This document shows, one piece after another, positions 1 through 5,850 of a DNA stretch of 5,850 nt; the stretch's first letter is position 1; every line of letters begins with the position of its first letter. Position numbers and translations under genes: made by a program. Source of the DNA: Synergistaceae bacterium (GTDB lineage: Bacteria; Synergistota; Synergistia; Synergistales; Synergistaceae); contig JAAYHA010000297.1 in assembly GCA_012727545.1 (NCBI GenBank), forward strand, positions 1-5,850, given 5' to 3'. The notes beneath the pieces were generated by a model that was given only the letters and a program-made list of their open reading frames with translations, did no database searches and had not been told where the DNA came from.

Positions 1-191
1 ACATGGTCATGAAATTTCTTGCCTCTGTTACGATAGTTATGGCGATCCCTACGATGATAGCAAGCTTCTTCGGGATGAACGTACCCGTTCCCTGGGCATC
101 CCATCCGATGGGGTTCTTTATTGTCGGAATTGTAACGATGGTGCTGACTATTGTTACCATAGTTCTCCTCTGGAAGAAAAAGTTTTTTTAG
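1..191 (+). CDS. corA: CorA-family divalent metal ion transporter, C-terminal fragment (5' end outside window)
   Basis: This is the 3' end of a gene that begins upstream of the window; the first complete codon is at base 3 and the TAG stop is at 189-191. The roughly 62 visible residues hold the membrane domain of a two-TM-GxN (CorA/MIT) transporter. The first helix starts at MKFLASVTIV and ends in the family hallmark GMN, within FFGMNVPVP. A short periplasmic loop follows, then a second hydrophobic helix from about MGFFIVG to VLLW, and a basic cytoplasmic tail ending KKKFF. CorA proteins are homopentameric inner-membrane channels for Mg2+, or Co2+/Ni2+ in some members; the GMN motif forms the outer selectivity filter. 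The metal specificity cannot be judged because the cytoplasmic domain is missing. The incomplete first codon ends in AC, which would fit the Asn often found just before this segment. Nothing ties it functionally to the efflux operon downstream. Confidence 0.9.
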   Translation, partial: MVMKFLASVTIVMAIPTMIASFFGMNVPVPWASHPMGFFIVGIVTMVLTIVTIVLLWKKKFF

Positions 192-293
192 GTGGGAAGT
201 CATGGTCAAAATCAATATTTGTGGTAAGGTTTGCATATGTTTCCCAATTAAGCATCAATAACATACAGTTTCCTTGAAGGGGGGGACTTCCGA
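192..293. other. Intergenic gap between corA-like gene and efflux operon
   Basis: These 102 bases should hold the operon promoter if the operon has its own. I found no good sigma70 pair. TTGCAT at 231-236 is followed only after 20 bases by AATAAC (257-262), and TATGTT at 236-241 has no matching -35 box. No hairpin with a T run follows the corA-like stop, so read-through from upstream is possible. No clear operator palindrome is visible beyond the 6-base CATATG at 234-239. Confidence 0.5.
279..286 (+). promoter_or_regulatory. G-rich ribosome binding site for the adaptor gene
   Basis: GGGGGGGA lies 7 bases before the TTG at 294. It is an unusually G-rich Shine-Dalgarno-like tract and it supports the TTG start of the adaptor gene, because no ATG in that frame lies nearby. 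Confidence 0.65.
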
Positions 294-1289
294 TTGAAAA
301 TATCAGAAGTTATAAAAAATAAAAAAGTATGGATCATTGCGACAATTTTGATTGCAGCTGTCACTGTGTCAATTTATTATTTTGAGGAACGAACCAAGGA
401 CGAACGCGTAAGGGCTTCAGGTACAGTTGAAGTGACGGAGCTGAATCTCTCACCTCTTGCTGGGGGAAGGATCATGGAGCTAAATATTGATGAATCTGAC
501 CATGTAAATAAGGGACAGCTGATAGCCCGCATGTCCCTGGACGGAGCGGACCACGATGTTGAGATGGCGGAAGCATCACTGGCTGCTTCCAAAGAACAGC
601 TCCTTGAGCTTCAGAACGGATTCAGAAAAGAGGATATTTCCAGGGCAGAGGCTGAATATGCACTCAGGAAGACGCAGTATGAGCAGGCTGTGAAGGATCA
701 TGAACGTTTCAAAGAACTCGCTGCTGATGGAGTAGTCCCTGTGAGGGAAGCCGAGTTGTACGAAGAAAGCGCAAAATTAAAAAGGAACAGTATGAAAATG
801 GCTGCAGAGACACTCTCAATGCTGAGAACAGGCATGAGGCCCGAGCAGATAGAGGCAGCAAAGGCAAACGTAAAAAGAGCCGAGGCCGCATTACTCAAAA
901 CAAAGATTCTGGTCAGCTACAAAGATTTTTATTCGCCTGCTGCAGGAGTGATCCTTACCAAGAATTACGAGGTCGGAGATGTAGTAAGTCCCGGTGCACC
1001 TATAGCAACTCTCGGAATAATGACAGACTGCTGGGTTAAGCTGTACATACCTTCGACTCAGCTCGGACGCATAAAACTGGGAGGAGAGGCAGAAATATCC
1101 GTGGACGCATATCCGGACAAAAAATTCAAAGCCGCTGTGACGGAGATAAACCAGAATGCTGAATATAACCCCAGGCTCTCGCTAACCCAGAGCGAACGTT
1201 CAAACATGGTTTTCTGGATAAAGTTATCCGTGAATGATCCGGAAGGTATCCTTAAGCCAGGAATGCCTGCTGATGCTGTTATCCTATGA
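294..1289 (+). CDS. HlyD/YbhG-type periplasmic adaptor (membrane fusion protein) of ABC efflux pump
   Basis: This adaptor of 331 residues is of normal length for the YbhG/YhiI branch of the HlyD family. It links the inner-membrane exporter to the outer-membrane channel across the periplasm. The domains in order are: a short basic N-terminus; a hydrophobic anchor or uncleaved signal at about residues 12-30; the first half of the lipoyl/barrel-sandwich domain at about 41-82 (ASGTVEV, SPLAGGRI, VNKGQLIA); a long charged Ala/Glu-rich alpha-helical hairpin at about 85-205; the second lipoyl half at about 213-242 (SPAAGVIL, VGDVVSPGAPI); and a beta-barrel domain to the end (CWVKLYIP, LKPGMPA). The two hairpin arms each carry a G-x-R-x-E-x-I motif (109-115 and 180-186), as I recall for E. 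coli YbhG; AEYNPR (289-294) also matches that branch. There is no lipobox Cys. The start is TTG with a G-rich ribosome binding site 7 bases upstream. The stop overlaps the next gene's ATG as ATGA, indicating translational coupling. The substrate is unknown. Confidence 0.92.
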   Translation: MKISEVIKNKKVWIIATILIAAVTVSIYYFEERTKDERVRASGTVEVTELNLSPLAGGRIMELNIDESDHVNKGQLIARMSLDGADHDVEMAEASLAASKEQLLELQNGFRKEDISRAEAEYALRKTQYEQAVKDHERFKELAADGVVPVREAELYEESAKLKRNSMKMAAETLSMLRTGMRPEQIEAAKANVKRAEAALLKTKILVSYKDFYSPAAGVILTKNYEVGDVVSPGAPIATLGIMTDCWVKLYIPSTQLGRIKLGGEAEISVDAYPDKKFKAAVTEINQNAEYNPRLSLTQSERSNMVFWIKLSVNDPEGILKPGMPADAVIL

Positions 1290-2224
1290 AAGACGCGGAG
1301 CAGGAAATTTGTCTGAGCTACAAAGGGGTAGGGAAGAAATTTAAAAACATCTCCGCCCTTGATGATGTATATCTGGAAGTGTGCAGGGGAGAGATATTTG
1401 GATTTATCGGTCCGGACGGAGCTGGCAAGACTACGCTGATAAGGATGGCGATGGGGATAACCAATCCTGACAGAGGGGAATGTACCCTTCTGGGCAGCAC
1501 CGACAGACGTAAGGCGAGAAAGAATGCCGGATACGTACCCCAGCTTTTTAGTCTATATACAGATATGACAGTAAATGAAAACATTGCCCTTTTTGGTTCC
1601 TTGTACGGTACTTCCAGAGAAATTGTGCTTAAAAGAGCAGAAGCGATACTCAAACGGACCGGACTGTGGCCTTTCAGGGAGAGGATGGTCGGAAAGCTTT
1701 CCGGAGGCATGAAGCAGAAGCTTGCCCTTGCGTCCGGACTGATGCATACACCGGAAATACTATTTCTGGATGAACCTACAACAGGAGTAGACCCGGTTGC
1801 CCGCAGAGAGTTCTGGGCGATGCTTTATGAGCTTAACAAAGAAGGACTGACGATAATCGTTTCAACTCCATATATGGACGAGGCGGAACTATGCACCCGT
1901 AAAATGTTTATAGACAATGGGAAAATACTTGATGTGGGTACTTCTGAAGAACTTCTCAGCCGTTTTGACAACAAAATACTTAAACTGGAACTTGATGAAA
2001 GGCGTGCCAAGGAGTGGCTTCTGAAATGCGCAAATGTTCGTGACGCGAACTTGTTTGGCAGCAGTTACCACATAGTTGTTGATGATGTCGCGTCGGCAAC
2101 TCGTGAGATAAGAAAAGAACTTGCCATGAGATATCAGGAGCATCCTGAGCTTTATGAAATAACGCCGAATCTGGAAGATCTTTTTGTCGCCTTTTCAGGA
2201 GGTACTGTCTCTTGCCGAAGATAG
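1286..2224 (+). CDS. ABC transporter ATP-binding protein, counterpart of YbhF N-terminal half, with noncanonical H-loop
   Basis: This 312-residue ATPase is the first of two nucleotide-binding subunits powering the efflux pump in the cytoplasm. Visible motifs are Walker A GPDGAGKTT (42-50), Q-loop Gln85 in GYVPQLFSLY, signature LSGGMKQK (138-145), Walker B ILFLDEP with catalytic Glu163, and D-loop GVDP (167-170). The H-loop reads STPYMDEAE, so Pro195 stands where the switch His is expected. The Asp in Walker A (GPDGAGKTT), the LSGGMKQK signature and the missing H-loop His all match what I recall of the N-terminal ATPase half of E. coli YbhF (there STSYLDEAE), so this is probably that half encoded as a separate gene. 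The C-terminal extension has the ITPNLEDLF motif typical of DrrA/YbhF-like ATPases. The ATG lies within the preceding gene's stop (ATGA). I see no Shine-Dalgarno at proper distance, so translation probably depends on coupling. It overlaps the second ATPase gene by 13 bases. Confidence 0.93.
   Translation: MKDAEQEICLSYKGVGKKFKNISALDDVYLEVCRGEIFGFIGPDGAGKTTLIRMAMGITNPDRGECTLLGSTDRRKARKNAGYVPQLFSLYTDMTVNENIALFGSLYGTSREIVLKRAEAILKRTGLWPFRERMVGKLSGGMKQKLALASGLMHTPEILFLDEPTTGVDPVARREFWAMLYELNKEGLTIIVSTPYMDEAELCTRKMFIDNGKILDVGTSEELLSRFDNKILKLELDERRAKEWLLKCANVRDANLFGSSYHIVVDDVASATREIRKELAMRYQEHPELYEITPNLEDLFVAFSGGTVSCRR
2197..2203 (+). promoter_or_regulatory. Strong ribosome binding site inside the first ATPase gene
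   Basis: AGGAGGT sits in the last codons of the first ATPase gene, 8 bases before the TTG at 2212. It fixes the start of the second ATPase at that TTG and explains how a TTG start inside an overlapping gene could be used efficiently. Confidence 0.8.
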
Positions 2225-3204
2225 CTGTAGAAACAAGGGAACTTACAAAAAAATTTGGCGATTTTACAGCAGTAGATCACATAACAATGTCAATAGAAGA
2301 GGGCAAGGTATATGGTTTTCTAGGACCGAACGGTTCCGGTAAATCAACGACCATCAGGATGCTTTGTGGTCTTCTGGCACCAACATCCGGAGTAGGTCTT
2401 GTCCTTGGTATGGATCTTTCCAAAGAGGGAAGAAAAATAAAAAACCAGGTGGGCTATATGTCTCAGAAATTCAGCCTTTATCCTGATATGACAGTTATTG
2501 AAAATTTGGATCTCTACTCCGGCCTATATGGTTTAAAGGGAGCAGAAAAAAAGGAAAGAATAGAGCAGATGATTGCTCTTGCTGGACTTCAGGGAAGAGA
2601 GGATGAGCAGACAAGTTTACTCTCCGGCGGGTGGAGGCAGAGACTTGCCCTTGGGTGTGCGATCCTGCACCGCCCCAAAATTCTTTTTCTTGATGAACCG
2701 ACAAGCGGAGTTGATCCTAAAGCGAGGCGTCTTTTCTGGGATATAATATACAACCTTGCCGCTGATGGAACGACAGTAATGGTGACGACTCACTTTATGG
2801 ACGAAGCTGAACACTGCGACAAAGTGGCATTCATATACTTCGGAGGCCTGATAGCTGACGATACTCCTGTTGATCTGAAAAAACTTATTCCAGGGAAGCT
2901 ATACGAAGTGGAATCGGAAAATGGATTTGAACTCCTTGCCAGTATACAGCGGGGAGAAGCCGGGACAGTTATGGACTCTTACTTTTTTGGCAAGAAACTT
3001 CATTTGCTTGTTGCTAAAAACATCAGCATAGAAGACGAAAAAATATTCAAAGGATCAGTTGTTAAAGAAATAACTCCATCTATGGAAGATGTTTTTGCGT
3101 ACCTTGTTAAGAAAGAATCGGGTAAGGAGCTGGATGGCGGAAGGATCTCCGGCACAGGGGAGATCAGGCTGAATGTTGACGTAAGCACTGCAAAAGAGGG
3201 ATAG
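2212..3204 (+). CDS. ABC transporter ATP-binding protein, counterpart of YbhF C-terminal half, canonical site
   Basis: This 330-residue ATPase is the second nucleotide-binding subunit. Its motifs are fully canonical: Walker A GPNGSGKST (38-46), Q-loop Gln85 in GYMSQKFSLYPDMTV, signature LSGGWRQR (137-144), Walker B ILFLDEPTSGVDP with Glu162, and H-loop TTHFMDEAEHCD with His194. Segments such as ELTKKFGDF, LVLGMDL, ILFLDEPTSGVDP and VTVMVTTHFMDEAE-like sequence closely resemble the C-terminal half of E. coli YbhF as I recall it. After the usual ITPSMEDVFAYLVKK end motif (about 287-301) there is an extra Gly/Ser/Lys-rich tail of about 29 residues without recognisable fold. The start is TTG, overlapping the upstream gene by 13 bases, with AGGAGGT 8 bases before it. 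It probably pairs with the first ATPase as a heterodimer, although homodimers cannot be excluded. Two bases separate its stop from the permease ATG, and GAGGG at 3196-3200 serves as that gene's ribosome binding site. Confidence 0.93.
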   Translation: MPKIAVETRELTKKFGDFTAVDHITMSIEEGKVYGFLGPNGSGKSTTIRMLCGLLAPTSGVGLVLGMDLSKEGRKIKNQVGYMSQKFSLYPDMTVIENLDLYSGLYGLKGAEKKERIEQMIALAGLQGREDEQTSLLSGGWRQRLALGCAILHRPKILFLDEPTSGVDPKARRLFWDIIYNLAADGTTVMVTTHFMDEAEHCDKVAFIYFGGLIADDTPVDLKKLIPGKLYEVESENGFELLASIQRGEAGTVMDSYFFGKKLHLLVAKNISIEDEKIFKGSVVKEITPSMEDVFAYLVKKESGKELDGGRISGTGEIRLNVDVSTAKEG

Positions 3205-3206
3205 GC

Positions 3207-4340
3207 ATGGAATTTGGGAGACTTCGGGCACTTATAGTCAAAGAATTTATTCAGGTGATGAGGGACAGGCTTACCCTTGCAATGCTTATATTCATGCCTG
3301 TGGCTCAGCTGCTGATATTTGGTTTTGCAATAAACACGGATGTCAAACATCTTCAGACAGCAGTTTTTGACCAATCGCGAACTCAGGAAAGCCGTGAAAT
3401 GATACATAGTTTTACTGCCAGCAACTATTTTGACATAAAAATTTATGCTGATAACATCAAAAAAGTAAACAGAGCGGTAGAATCCGGGATGGCTAAAGTA
3501 GGAATTATTATCCCGCCAGATTATGCGCAGCGCCTGAAGAGCGGAAGGCAGACGAGCATACAGGTGATAATAGATGCCACTGACAATATGTCGGCATCTT
3601 CGGCGCTGGCTGCAGCACAAACACTGGGAATGCTGAAATCACAGGAGATATCTGAAAACAGATTCAGGCGGATGGGATTTGAGATACCTCCACAGGCTGT
3701 GGATATGAGGATACGCCCATGGTACAATCCGGATTTTATAACATCATGGTATCTTGTGCCAGGGATAATGGGTCTGCTTCTGACAATAACCCTAATTACC
3801 ATGATGGCGATGGCCATAGTGAGAGAGAGCGAACAGGGAACGCTGGAACAGCTTCTTGTAACACCCATGCATTCATGGGAACTGCTTCTGAGCAAGATAC
3901 TCCCATATATCATCGTTGGTTATATTCAGGTTATAGTCTCAATTATAGTTGGTATGTCCATATTCGGGATGCCCTTTTTAGGAAGCAAGATCCTTTTCTT
4001 CATCCTGACCTTGTTCTATGTGGTTGCCAACCTCTCGCTCGGTATAATGATTTCGACATTTTCACAAAACCAGATGCAGGCTCTGCAGCTTTCGATATTT
4101 TTAATACTGCCGAGTGTACTGCTTTCGGGGTTTGTTTTTCCCACCGAAGCTATGCCCAGTGGTTTTCGCTATCTTGGCGAGTGCATACCGATAACATATT
4201 ACATCAGGCTTTCACGCCAGATAATACTGAAAGGCGGCGGGTTTGAATATGTTTGGAAAGATACCCTGGCGTTGTTCGTATATATAACAGTGATGTTTTC
4301 TTCAAGTATAGTCATGTTTAAAAAACGTTTTGTTCCATGA
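3207..4340 (+). CDS. ABC-2 type permease of the YbhR/YbhS/YhhJ family
   Basis: This 377-residue inner-membrane subunit has the standard ABC-2 exporter layout: cytoplasmic N-terminal helix (KEFIQVMRD, 12-20), TM1 at about 23-41, a large periplasmic domain at about 42-178, then five hydrophobic segments at about 180-204, 231-252, 260-282, 291-311 and 350-370, ending in a basic tail (FKKRFVP). Family markers are PWYNPDF just before TM2, the coupling region RESEQGTLEQLLVTP (206-220) followed by ELLLSKILPY, and LPSVLLSGFVFPTEAMP in the TM5 region. The length matches YbhR/YbhS (about 370). It moves the substrate from cytoplasm or inner leaflet toward the adaptor using the two upstream ATPases. The E. 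coli ybh system has two permeases, but only one is encoded here, so it may act as a homodimer. It starts at ATG with GAGGG 6 bases upstream, and 19 bases separate its stop from the TolC start preferred here. Confidence 0.92.
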   Translation: MEFGRLRALIVKEFIQVMRDRLTLAMLIFMPVAQLLIFGFAINTDVKHLQTAVFDQSRTQESREMIHSFTASNYFDIKIYADNIKKVNRAVESGMAKVGIIIPPDYAQRLKSGRQTSIQVIIDATDNMSASSALAAAQTLGMLKSQEISENRFRRMGFEIPPQAVDMRIRPWYNPDFITSWYLVPGIMGLLLTITLITMMAMAIVRESEQGTLEQLLVTPMHSWELLLSKILPYIIVGYIQVIVSIIVGMSIFGMPFLGSKILFFILTLFYVVANLSLGIMISTFSQNQMQALQLSIFLILPSVLLSGFVFPTEAMPSGFRYLGECIPITYYIRLSRQIILKGGGFEYVWKDTLALFVYITVMFSSSIVMFKKRFVP

Positions 4341-4345
4341 TCCTC

Positions 4346-4351
4346 AGGAGG
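4346..4351 (+). promoter_or_regulatory. Ribosome binding site deciding the start of the TolC-like gene
   Basis: AGGAGG lies 8 bases before the ATG at 4360. A longer frame opens with TTG at 4330 inside the permease gene, but that would put the ribosome binding site inside the coding sequence and place ten mostly polar residues before the signal peptide, so 4360 is preferred. Confidence 0.85.
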
Positions 4352-4359
4352 CTAAGAAA

Positions 4360-5658
4360 ATGAAAAGGATGTCTCTCTTAATAAAAATCGTATCATCATT
4401 TATTATACTTATCTCATTTGCCGGGGTTTCATTCTCTGCAGACTCCTATAGTCTCGAAAAACTGATCCAGAAAGCCTGTGAGGGAAACCCGCTAATATCT
4501 GCTGCAGAGGAAAGAGTTTTGCAGGCGGAGGGGGCGCTGCAGGAAGCAGGGGCAAAAATGGGCCCCAAATTTGGCGTTGGTGTTGCCGCTATCTGGCCGA
4601 GAGACAGATTCGTACCCATTGAAGGTCTGCCATTGGGTTTTGGGAATGTTTATATAGCAGCTGCTGGTTTTGTGCAAACGATTTACGCGGGAGGATCACT
4701 CTGCTCTTCAAAAGAGGCAGCAAAGCTTGCAAGGGATGCAGCTGAAGCAGAGAAGGAAAGGATAACCCAGACTGTAACTAACTCTGTCAGGGTTGCCTAT
4801 TACAATTGGAAACGAGCATGCGGGAAAGAAAAAGTATCCAAAGAAGCGCTGGTACTTGCCAACGATCATCTGGCTAGGGCAGAAAAGCTTTTTAAGTCGG
4901 GACTCATTGCAAAAGGAGACGTTCTTAGGAACAAAGTTGCAGTTGCTGACGCTGAACTGAACCGTATAAGGGCAGACAATGCAGTTGAGATATCCGTCAG
5001 CGTACTTGAAAGGGCAGTTGGTTCTCCGCTGGATCTGAAGGAGATAGAAGGAGTAAAAACTGATTTGGATATTGTCCCGTCCATTGAACCGACATCGAAT
5101 ATGGAAGAGCATATTAAGGCGGCTTATGAAAACAGGATGGAGATAAAGATGTACGATCTAATGAGCAGGCGAGCCCTTAAGGTAGCCAGGGCTGCGGAAG
5201 GTCAGCTCCTGCCTCAAATAATAGCTGCCGGAGCTGTAATGAATTCTGGGAACGAGTTTTTTCCGAGCGGTAATGAGGAAGTGGTTTTTTCAATGATAGC
5301 CCGTTGGACTATTTTTGACAGCGGAGAAACCGCAGCAAAAACAAAACAGGCGAAAGCGCAGGCGAGGGAGCTTATCCATCTTATTGATGACATGAAGAAC
5401 ACGATCAAAATGGAGGTAACTCAGGCAGAACTGAATCTTAAATCATCACACAGCAGACTCCAGGTTGCGGAGCGCCAGGTTGCTGAGTCAGAAGAGGACT
5501 ATAGAATCGCGGTCAGAAGATACCAGGAACAGGTGGGAACAAACCTGGATATGCTGGACGCCAGATTGGCTCTTACCAACAGCAGGACAGAAGAAGTGGA
5601 AGCTTTGTACGATATCTATATTGCAGAGGCGGATCTCCTGTATTCACTGGGTAAATAG
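4360..5658 (+). CDS. TolC-family outer-membrane efflux channel
   Basis: With the ATG at 4360 the protein has 432 residues, in the usual range for TolC/OEP-family channels. It begins with a classical Sec signal peptide: basic MKRMSLLIK, hydrophobic core VSSFIILISFAGVSF, and likely cleavage around residues 26-27 (SFSA/DS). No lipobox Cys is present, so it resembles TolC more than acylated OprM types. The internal duplication of the family is visible: beta-strand segments VYIAAAGFVQTIYAGG (97-112) and VVFSMIARWTIFDSGE (308-323) each precede long Ala/Glu/Lys-rich helices. The equivalent tail motifs FKSGLIAKGDVLRNKVAVADAE (178-199, partly matching) and YQEQVGTNLDMLDARLAL (388-405) occur in the two halves. 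It should form a trimeric outer-membrane pore and periplasmic tunnel that docks with the adaptor. Three Cys lie in the predicted mature part (about 40, 115, 154), whereas E. coli TolC, as I recall, has none. It is the last gene of the operon. Confidence 0.92.
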   Translation: MKRMSLLIKIVSSFIILISFAGVSFSADSYSLEKLIQKACEGNPLISAAEERVLQAEGALQEAGAKMGPKFGVGVAAIWPRDRFVPIEGLPLGFGNVYIAAAGFVQTIYAGGSLCSSKEAAKLARDAAEAEKERITQTVTNSVRVAYYNWKRACGKEKVSKEALVLANDHLARAEKLFKSGLIAKGDVLRNKVAVADAELNRIRADNAVEISVSVLERAVGSPLDLKEIEGVKTDLDIVPSIEPTSNMEEHIKAAYENRMEIKMYDLMSRRALKVARAAEGQLLPQIIAAGAVMNSGNEFFPSGNEEVVFSMIARWTIFDSGETAAKTKQAKAQARELIHLIDDMKNTIKMEVTQAELNLKSSHSRLQVAERQVAESEEDYRIAVRRYQEQVGTNLDMLDARLALTNSRTEEVEALYDIYIAEADLLYSLGK

Positions 5659-5674
5659 GATTAGCAAAGATATG

Positions 5675-5693
5675 CATTTATGTTTGATAAATG
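5675..5693 (+). repeat. Perfect 7-base inverted repeat after the tolC-like stop
   Basis: CATTTAT and ATAAATG are exact reverse complements separated by the 5-base loop GTTTG, starting 16 bases after the TolC-like stop codon. The stem has only one G-C pair and no T run follows, so it is not an intrinsic terminator by itself. It could be a 3'-end mRNA structure or chance in AT-rich DNA. Confidence 0.45.
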
Positions 5694-5738
5694 AATGAAG
5701 GGAAGAATAAAGTTTATTTTCACGGGAGTTTTTCACAT

Positions 5739-5760
5739 AAAAGGACATTGCGCCTTTTTT
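5739..5760 (+). terminator. Weak candidate rho-independent terminator of the operon
   Basis: AAAAGG (5739-5744) can pair with CCTTTT (5753-5758) across an 8-base loop, and the T run continues to 5760. The stem is short, with two G-C pairs, so this is a weak candidate, but it is the only stem followed by a T run downstream of the last gene. Confidence 0.4.
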
Positions 5761-5850
5761 CTCTAAGTCAGAAGCATAAATTGTTTTGTTTTGATGTTTT
5801 ATTCATTCAATTCCGGCAGGAGTAGTCTTTTCCCCCCTTTACTCAAATCA

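Larger units (their letters stand above)
5659..5850. other. Gene-free region downstream of the operon
   Basis: These 192 AT-rich bases carry no coding frame I can support on either strand. They contain the hairpin at 5675-5693, a short AT palindrome AATAA-AGT-TTATT at 5706-5718, the terminator-like stem at 5739-5760, and a T/C-rich end (TTTTCCCCCCTTT, 5828-5840). AGGAG at 5818-5822 has no start codon at proper distance before the window ends. Confidence 0.6.

Noticed and set aside
171..191. A-run and T-run at the end of the corA-like gene as a terminator
   Set aside because: The AAAAAG-TTTTTTT stretch has almost no loop and no G-C stem and lies within the coding sequence, so it does not form a terminator hairpin.
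231..262. Possible promoter TTGCAT ... AATAAC upstream of the adaptor gene
   Set aside because: The spacing is 20 bases and both boxes match the consensus poorly (3 of 6 and 4 of 6), so it is not better than chance in AT-rich DNA.
3000..3620. Long open frame on the minus strand (about 206 codons)
   Set aside because: It lies antisense to the end of the second ATPase and start of the permease, both strongly supported by family motifs. Its translation is rich in Cys, His and Tyr without any recognisable motif, as expected of an antisense shadow.
3719..4246. Open frame of about 175 codons on the plus strand in another frame
   Set aside because: It is fully inside the permease gene, whose frame encodes clear ABC-2 motifs and transmembrane helices across the same bases. 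It has no ribosome binding site of note and its product has no recognisable pattern.
5465..5698. Small plus-strand frame running past the TolC-like stop
   Set aside because: It overlaps the conserved C-terminal repeat of the TolC-like protein in a different frame, lacks a proper ribosome binding site, and its Arg/Trp-rich product looks like out-of-frame translation.
5692..5810. Distant inverted repeat, TGAATGAA near 5692-5699 and TTCATTCA near 5801-5808
   Set aside because: Only 8 AT-rich bases about 100 bases apart, with no transposase gene or target duplication, so there is no support for a mobile element.

Overview
The window holds a compact plus-strand operon for a complete envelope-spanning ABC efflux system of the E. 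coli YbhG/YbhF/YbhRS type, preceded by the 3' end of an unrelated CorA-family metal transporter gene. A HlyD-type adaptor, a periplasmic-facing ABC-2 exporter and a TolC-family outer-membrane channel with a signal peptide together show a diderm (Gram-negative) bacterium. The moderate GC content, the strong AGGAGG ribosome binding sites, the two TTG starts and the divergence from enterobacterial homologues would fit an anaerobic lineage such as Synergistota or Negativicutes. That placement is an impression and cannot be settled from this sequence.

Layout: 1-191 is the C-terminal membrane domain of a CorA-type transporter. 192-293 is a 102-base gap with no convincing promoter or terminator, but with a G-rich ribosome binding site at its end. 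The operon follows: adaptor (294-1289), first ATPase (1286-2224), second ATPase (2212-3204), one ABC-2 permease (3207-4340) and TolC-like channel (start 4360, not 4330; end 5658). The first two junctions overlap (4 and 13 bases), the third has 2 bases between genes and the fourth 19, so the five genes are very probably cotranscribed and translationally coupled. 5659-5850 has no gene. It contains an AT-rich perfect hairpin and a weak terminator-like stem followed by a T run.

How the parts work together (family knowledge plus inference): the two ATPases form a cytoplasmic nucleotide-binding pair, corresponding to the two halves of the fused E. coli YbhF. They power the permease in the inner membrane. 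The adaptor, anchored in the inner membrane, bridges the periplasm to the TolC-like trimer in the outer membrane. The substrate cannot be read from the sequence.

The points most worth a second look are the asymmetry of the ATPase pair (the first has Pro in place of the H-loop His, the second is canonical) and the presence of only one permease gene where the E. coli system has two. I see no previously undescribed system here. The operon is a recognisable type with moderate variations.
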